The translations under genes and the position numbers were made by a program. A DNA stretch of 64,000 bases, taken from assembly GCA_002286715.1 (NCBI GenBank), contig NSJX01000052.1:120589-184588 (forward strand), read 5' to 3'. Source of the DNA: Dentipellis sp. KUC8613 (Eukaryota; Basidiomycota; Agaricomycetes; Russulales; Hericiaceae). Of this stretch, positions 58,927 through 64,000 are shown in pieces. Every line of letters starts with the position of its first letter. Position 1 is the first letter of the stretch. The notes beneath the pieces are model-generated. The model did no database searches. It worked only from the letters and a program-made list of their open reading frames with translations, and was not told where the DNA came from.

Positions 58927-60209
58927 ATGTCGCGACCACAAGATGATAGGAATCAAGAGGCGACCGTGTATTTGGTATGTCGCGTGTATCTTTTGTGGTG
59001 ACTCGCGGTGGATTGACACGTATGACGCGACAGGGCAACCTCGATGAAAGGTGTACGGACGCGCTGGTCTGGGAGCTGATGCTGCAGGCTGGTCCAGTCG
59101 GTGCGTGGTCGCTGTGCTTATCTCTATACAATTCTAATCATGCATTCTGCTCAGTGAACGTGCATCTGCCAAAAGACCGTATCTCCATGGCTCACCAAGG
59201 GTACGGTTTCTGCGAGTTCTTGACAGAAGAGGACGCAGAGTACGCCTGTAAGATTATGAACCAGATTAAACTGTGGGGAAAGCCCATAAGGGTTAACAAG
59301 GTCCGTCTCAGGTCGTTATTCGCACATGCACGCACCGCGCAAGCCGTCCAAACCCCATATGTCGCCTCCGCGGGCTGTCCGGCTTTTCCCTGCCTTCCTT
59401 CCTCCCTTCCTTCTCGTCCCTGTCTGCTGTATGTGTATGCCCGTGCTGACTTCCAGCGCGTCTGTTTCGCCTGCAGGCTTCCTCGGATAAAAAGCAGCTT
59501 GACGTCGGTGCCAATCTGTTTATCGGGAACCTCGACGAGAACGTCGACGAACGGCTTCTGTACGACACCTTCAGCGCATTCGGCGTCATGGCCACGACTG
59601 CAAAGGTGCGTCTCGTCACCCCCACCCTCTTCTCCAGCACACGCCCATCCTCACGCTCCACACCCACACCGCACCCAGATCGCGCGCGACCCGCAATCCG
59701 GGCAGTCCAAAGGCTACGGCTTCGTCTCCTACACCGACTTCGAGTCCTCCGACGCCGCCGTCGAGTCCATGAACGGGCAGTTCCTCATGAACAAGGCCAT
59801 CACCGTGCAGTACGCGTTCAAGAAGGACGGCAAGGGCGAGCGCCACGGCACGCCCGCGGAGCGGCTGCTCGCCGCCCAGGCGCGCAAGAACAACGCGCTC
59901 CCCGTCGCCGCGCGCCCGCCGCCCGCGCCCATGGCGTTCGGCGCGCGCCCGCCCATGCCCGGCTTCCAGGGCCCCTACCAAGGGCAGTTCGCCGGCGCGC
60001 TCGCGCAGCCGCCCCCGCCGCCCCCGCCGGGCTTCATGATGGGCATGCCGCCGATGGCGGGGATGCCGGGCATGCCGCCGCCCCCGCCTGGTGGGATGCC
60101 CGTGTATAATCCCGCGCAGGGATACCCGCCGCCCCCGCCCCCCGGGTTTGCGCCGCAGGGCATGCCGGGGATGATGCCGCCGGGCGTGCAGCCGCCGTAT
60201 ATGGGCTAG
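58927..60209 (+). CDS. SF3B4: Splicing factor 3B subunit 4 (SF3b49)
   Basis: Exons 58927-58974, 59034-59100, 59155-59300, 59477-59605, 59679-60209; 306 residues. Part of the U2 snRNP SF3b complex that anchors U2 at the branch site. Two RNA-recognition motifs: RRM1 with VYLGNLDE and [19 protein letters not shown]2 with [19 protein letters not shown] and [17 protein letters not shown]. Then comes a conserved [17 protein letters not shown] linker and a Pro/Gly/Met-rich tail ([18 protein letters not shown]), both typical of this subunit in other eukaryotes. The first exon encodes [16 protein letters not shown]. Phases close at all four introns. The tail's codon use is extremely GC-rich. Confidence 0.96.
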
Positions 60210-60939
60210 GCTGGGTGGCGCTGTGCTGTGTTGTCGTGCTGTAGTTACCTGTATTTTTTTGCTGTTAATGTTATCGTTGTGGTCTGGTTTCATGTGGTGG
60301 TGGCGTTTGTTGATCTGTGGTGCGTGTGTTGGTGGCGGTCTCGATTGCCACCCGAGGATGGGGGTAATAGTGCTCCGCGGTGACTCGGAAGCCCATGGCC
60401 GTGACATCGTACATCCTTACATGTGCACTCCATAAGTATGAGGATATGGAAGCTGGATGTGATTGGGTATATGTAGTAATGATAGCGAGAGAGGTAGATT
60501 GAAGTAAGAGACTATGGTATTTGCTACAAGTAGATGTGTGTCGAAAACCAAACCAATGCGTGAAAGATAAAAAAAGAAAGAAAAAAATAAAATGAGCTGC
60601 TACAGAACGCCTCCGGGACAGACAAGCAACAGAAGAGACGAAAATGCGAGCACAACAAAGGAACAAAGGAATATGGGTAGAGATAGGGTATAGACACAGA
60701 CACGGACACGAGGACAGACAAAGAAACGATAGCCAACCACCAGCCCGGATGGCGCGATAGTGCGAATGTATAAGGTAGACTGGGCTGTCTTTTTCAGATG
60801 GACAGATGGACAGATGGCAGGATGTGCGCATGCACGCATGGTCCCAAATAAACCCCCACTGCATGCGCCTCGGGAGCAGACGCGGAGGAGGCGCAGGTAC
60901 GGCGGGCGGAGAAGCACGCCGCGCGGGCCCGCTATCGCG
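60210..60939. other. Intergenic between convergent genes
   Basis: T/G-rich 3' untranslated region of SF3B4, an A-rich tract near 60570-60597, and a GGACAGAT-type triple repeat at about 60797-60820 close to the 3' end of the minus-strand orphan. Confidence 0.5.
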
Positions 60940-62445
60940 CTATGAAAAGCCGCGCCGGAGCGCCTGGACGACGCGCGCGTCGTACCCGACGCAGCGGAGG
61001 AACAGCGCGCCCAAGCACCGTTCGCCGCACTCGAACGCGGCGCGGGCGTCGCGCGCCGGGGTGCCCGCGGCCCGCGAGGTCCGCGCGATGACGGCGTCTG
61101 CGAGCAGCTGCGTCTCGGGCTGTCGGATTGGGGTGAGCAAGATGACGCAGTGGGAGGGACCGGGGGTGGGCGTACCGAGGCGGAGGAGAAGTGCTCCCAT
61201 TCATGCTTGGTCATTCGGTGCCATGGCCAGACGTGCGCGGAGGGCACGCGCTGGTAGATGCCCATGTACTCGACGTTCTCGGGGGTCCAGCGCACGCAGA
61301 GGTGGAACGGGACACCTTCGGGTGGGACGAGGGCCTGCAGACAGCCCTCGTCGCTCGCGGGGACGTACATGTGCCGCGTGCGCGGGCTCTCTTCGAACGG
61401 GAAGAGGTAGCCGTCCTCGCGCGCGTGTAGGAAGGAGGGCTGCGGGAGGAAGTGGCCGCGGGCTTCGGTTTGGTTTTCGATGTGGGCGACGGTCAGGAAC
61501 GCGAATCGGTCGTGGGAGAATGGAAGCTGGCGAGGAATGAATATTCGGTGCACAATGTAAAATGCAAAAACCGCAGAACGGCAAAAATGTAAAAATTAGT
61601 GGATGCGATGTGTGTAGAGACGTCGGCGCAGCGTACCGTGTGGTCCTGACGGATTGCGGTGAATGACGACGGCGGAAAGACGAGCTGTGGAGGATGCGCC
61701 GTGCTGTGCGTCAGTGGTGTAGTCCCGAGCTGGCGCGCAAGTTCATTGCGACGATAGCGGTCCACGAGTGCACAGCTCGCGTCGAGCGTGCCTGCTGGCC
61801 AATTCCCATAGCTCTGCGGCCAATGGATATCGGGCAGGTGCACGCCCTCGAGTGGGTATGGCCCAAGGTCGACGAGGCTCTTTGCAACGTCGTGTGCGAT
61901 GAAGATGGCGAAATGACGCGTCCAGGAAATGATTAGACGCCCAAGCACACAGCGCGTGTGATCGACGGACTCATTGCCATACGTCGATATGCTGTACAGA
62001 CTGGATGCCCACTGGGGAGACAATAACGCATCGGATATGCTGTTCAGATGGCTCACGGTGGTGGGGGAGGTCGGGGAGTGGGGGGAGGAGGCGGAAGGTG
62101 TCGAGAGCTCCTGGGCGAGTACGTCCATGACTAGCGCGTGGTGCTGCGACGCGGAAGGGGTGGAGCTGGACGCTGTCGCGTTGTCGCGGTCTCGCTCACT
62201 TGACCCATCGTAAATCTCTTTGAGCGAGACGACGCGCAAGGACGTGTATCCCATGAGCTGGGAGAGGCGAAACAAAGGGAATAAGATGACATCAGCGCGC
62301 GAAACAAAGGGCGTACATTGTGTATGAGGGTACACTGCGCAACGCGCGTGATCTCTGGGGGGAGACGCACCATCCTCCCCTGCTCCAGCACTTGGGACAC
62401 CGAGGGTTGGAGTGGGGACGTAGGCGGGGGCGAGGGGAGGGACAT
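60940..62445 (-). CDS. Conserved orphan protein, four exons
   Basis: Exons on the minus strand: 62445-62317, 62257-61637, 61526-61176, 61119-60940; about 426 residues. The last three junctions are phase 0 with good GTACGC donors. The N-terminus is uncertain. A frame from ATG 62445 reads into VRLPPEITRVAQCTLIHN, an inner ATG at 62373 is possible, and a different frame from ATG 62515 (MADTYPPFLYSVPLLSFVM) looks protein-like but would need an unseen frame change. Blocks include GYTSLRVVSLKEIYD, CVLGRLIISWTRHFAIFIAHD, FSHDRFAFLTVAHIENQTEARG and a C-terminal helix FECGERCLGALFLRCVGYDARVVQALRRGF. I do not recognise a domain; spread and function unknown. Confidence 0.72.
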
Positions 62446-62758
62446 GAAAGAGGAGCGACATCACAAATGACAGGAGAGGCACGGAATATAAGAAAGGAGG
62501 GTACGTATCGGCCATATTGCATAAAGCCTAGTAAGTGGAAATGATGCTGGAATGTGCTCTGCGAAACACAAGGCGTGGACAGCGCCATTGCTTTTGCTGG
62601 ACCGACTGAACGAGCTCTGACCAGCACCGCGCAACACCCTGCACTGCCACCGCACATGGCCGAGCACCTCTCCTCGTCTCGCTCCTCGATTCCATTTCCT
62701 CCCCAATATTAACGGCAGCCCTCTTCCCCCGTCCATCCCCTTTCAGTCCACCACAAAA
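62446..62758. other. Divergent promoter, about 310 bp
   Basis: Lies between the start of the minus-strand orphan and EMC4. Contains the alternative ATG at 62515 and an A/C-rich stretch right before the EMC4 start. Confidence 0.5.
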
Positions 62759-63497
62759 ATGTCCTCCGTGTCTACCACCCTAGACTATGTTTCCTTGGAC
62801 AGCAAGTACGTCCTTTCCAGCGCTTGGCACAGCATCCAGTGATAGAGTGCCCTCAGATGGCGGAATCTGCCCCCTCCCCCAGGATTCTCTTCTGCCGTCT
62901 CGGTATGTCCCGTTTATTGCCCGAGCCCGATCCCTCCGAGGCTCACACGACCGCTTTCAGACCAAGGGCCCGAGCAAGGCGTCCTCCGCGGACGCGACCG
63001 CGTCGTATGAAGACCTCAAGGCAAAACGCGCGTGGGACTTCGCCATCGCGCCAGCAAAGCAGCTGCCCATGCAGGCGTTCATGCTCTACATGTCCGGCGG
63101 CGGCGTGCAGATATTCAGCATCGGCATCGTCGCGATGCTGCTCTTCTCGCCCTTCAAGAACCTCGCGGGGATAAATGCCGGTATGTCCTGCCCTGCGCAC
63201 ATGCATGCGCTGCTTCCGTGTCTGTTCCTGCCGGGCGCTGAGTACTGGTGGAGGACAGCCTTCGCACAATTCGCGCCCTCGATCTCGAATTCCAAGACGA
63301 AGCCGTCGGCAACGGATGCAGACGCGACGGCGTGGACCACGCTCGCACTCCCCAAGCTCGCGTACCTCGCGTGCAACGTGCTCACGCTCGCCCTTGGCCT
63401 GTGGAAGTGCCGCGCCATGGGGCTTCTCCCGACCGGCACGGGCGACTGGCTCGCCTTCGAGACCCGGGGCGCTGCGCCGGAGCTCACATTGCTCTGA
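62759..63497 (+). CDS. EMC4: ER membrane protein complex subunit 4
   Basis: Exons 62759-62805, 62857-62902, 62961-63180, 63259-63497; 183 residues, family-typical length. Subunit of the EMC insertase that places tail-anchored and polytopic proteins into the ER membrane. The family signature is AWDFAIAPAKQLPMQAFMLYMSG, split by a membrane helix GVQIFSIGIVAMLLFSPF. A second hydrophobic segment PKLAYLACNVLTLALGLWKC and the TGTGDWLAFE end follow. The N-terminal WRNLPPPPGF block is also conserved in fungal members. All introns are GT-AG and in phase. Confidence 0.94.
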
Positions 63498-63906
63498 CGG
63501 CTGACAGCCGAGGGCCGCCCCCGATTGTAATTGCCGGGCAGGATCGCAGGATGGAAGGAGTGGCGCATGGCCACGGGTGTATGGACGGTGTATCTATTAG
63601 TAGGTAATTATGCGCTTTCGTGTGTTTCGCAGGTACAGATATGGTTTTAGACGTGAGCAGTGTAATGCACCCCCTCTGATCGTCTTATGTCCGTGCGAGA
63701 GTCGTGTCAAACAGACCCAAACCAACTCCGCCGGCTCATACTCATATTAGCATGCGTAGCTGTCAGGACCTATGCATTACAATACTACCAACTATGCCAA
63801 CTGTACAAACGCGAAGCCAAAGTACTCGGTCTTACAAACGAACACCCGCGGCCCAAACAAAACGCAAAACGTCGGCTACGGGCACTCTTCCCACGCAGCA
63901 TCTAAT
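63498..63906. other. Intergenic, promoter side of U6
   Basis: 3' flank of EMC4 followed by the region upstream of U6. I see no clear TATA box at -25 to -30 of the U6 start, so the polymerase III promoter may use other elements (upstream or internal). No gene frame is convincing. Confidence 0.5.
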
Positions 63907-63930
63907 GTCCCCTTCGGGGTGACATACGAA

Positions 63931-63961
<31 letters not shown>

Positions 63962-64000
63962 GGCCCCTGCACAAGGATGACACGCTTTCCCAGAGTGGTA
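63907..64000 (+). ncRNA. U6 spliceosomal snRNA, 3' end cut by the window
   Basis: The 5' stem-loop GTCCCCTTCGGGGTGAC starts the RNA. It is followed by ATTGGAACGATACAGAGAAG with the ACAGAGA box (63945-63951) that pairs with the 5' splice site, ATTAGCATGG with the catalytic AGC triad (63957-63959), and GCACAAGGATGACACGC, the start of the internal stem-loop. No intron interrupts the visible part, unlike some basidiomycete U6 genes. The sequence past GACACGC diverges from animal U6, as is usual for the 3' tail. Forms the catalytic centre of the spliceosome together with U2. Confidence 0.95.

Noticed and set aside
1..64000. Prokaryotic-type systems (CRISPR, operons, insertion sequences)
   Set aside because: No regularly spaced repeats or such genes were seen. 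Spliceosomal introns and snRNA show a nuclear eukaryotic locus.

Overview
The window is nuclear DNA from an Agaricomycete basidiomycete, most likely a wood- or litter-associated mushroom fungus such as a polypore. The signs are very high intron density (mostly 45-70 nt GT-AG introns), GC-rich coding sequence, short promoters with TATA-like boxes 55-70 bp before start codons, and protein families I know only or mainly from mushrooms. These include a WW-like multi-membrane orphan family and a basidiomycete sedolisin. Nothing is bacterial: there are no operons, CRISPR arrays or insertion sequences, and I recognise no transposon or virus-like gene. Most genes had to be rebuilt from exons by hand. 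Exon coordinates are given in each entry, and reading phase closes across every junction unless stated.

Left third (1-26 kb): a truncated membrane-anchored WD40 protein that looks like SCAP (sterol sensing), an orphan F-box-like protein at 2.5-3.7 kb, and then two gene-poor stretches (about 3.7-12.0 and 13.9-22.1 kb). These flank one low-complexity conserved orphan on the minus strand (12.0-13.9 kb). The stretches hold microsatellites and small tandem duplications but no recognisable gene. At 22.2-25.2 kb lies a 12-exon Agaricomycete-specific membrane protein with a WW-like segment. A strong TATA box follows, with orphan exons after it.

Middle (26-49 kb) is dense: a SAM methyltransferase; a probable mitochondrial orphan; a MIF-like tautomerase hidden in six small exons; a divergent pair of an Rpp20/Pop7-like RNase P/MRP subunit and translation release factor eRF1 sharing a 241-bp promoter with a perfect 12-bp inverted repeat; a secreted sedolisin protease with a GC-AG intron; a small acidic-tailed orphan; a phosducin-like protein divergent from a full-length Dicer; a flavin polyamine oxidase; and a CMD/AhpD-fold protein.

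Right part (49-64 kb): a 1,478-residue WD40 protein with a long proline-rich and prion-like Q/N-rich middle, the Rho GTPase Cdc42, a very small secreted protein, splicing factor SF3B4, a conserved orphan, ER membrane complex subunit EMC4, and a U6 snRNA cut by the right edge. The genes are mostly housekeeping functions (translation termination, splicing, RNA silencing, polarity, ER insertion) mixed with secreted or lineage-specific ones. I see no metabolic cluster.
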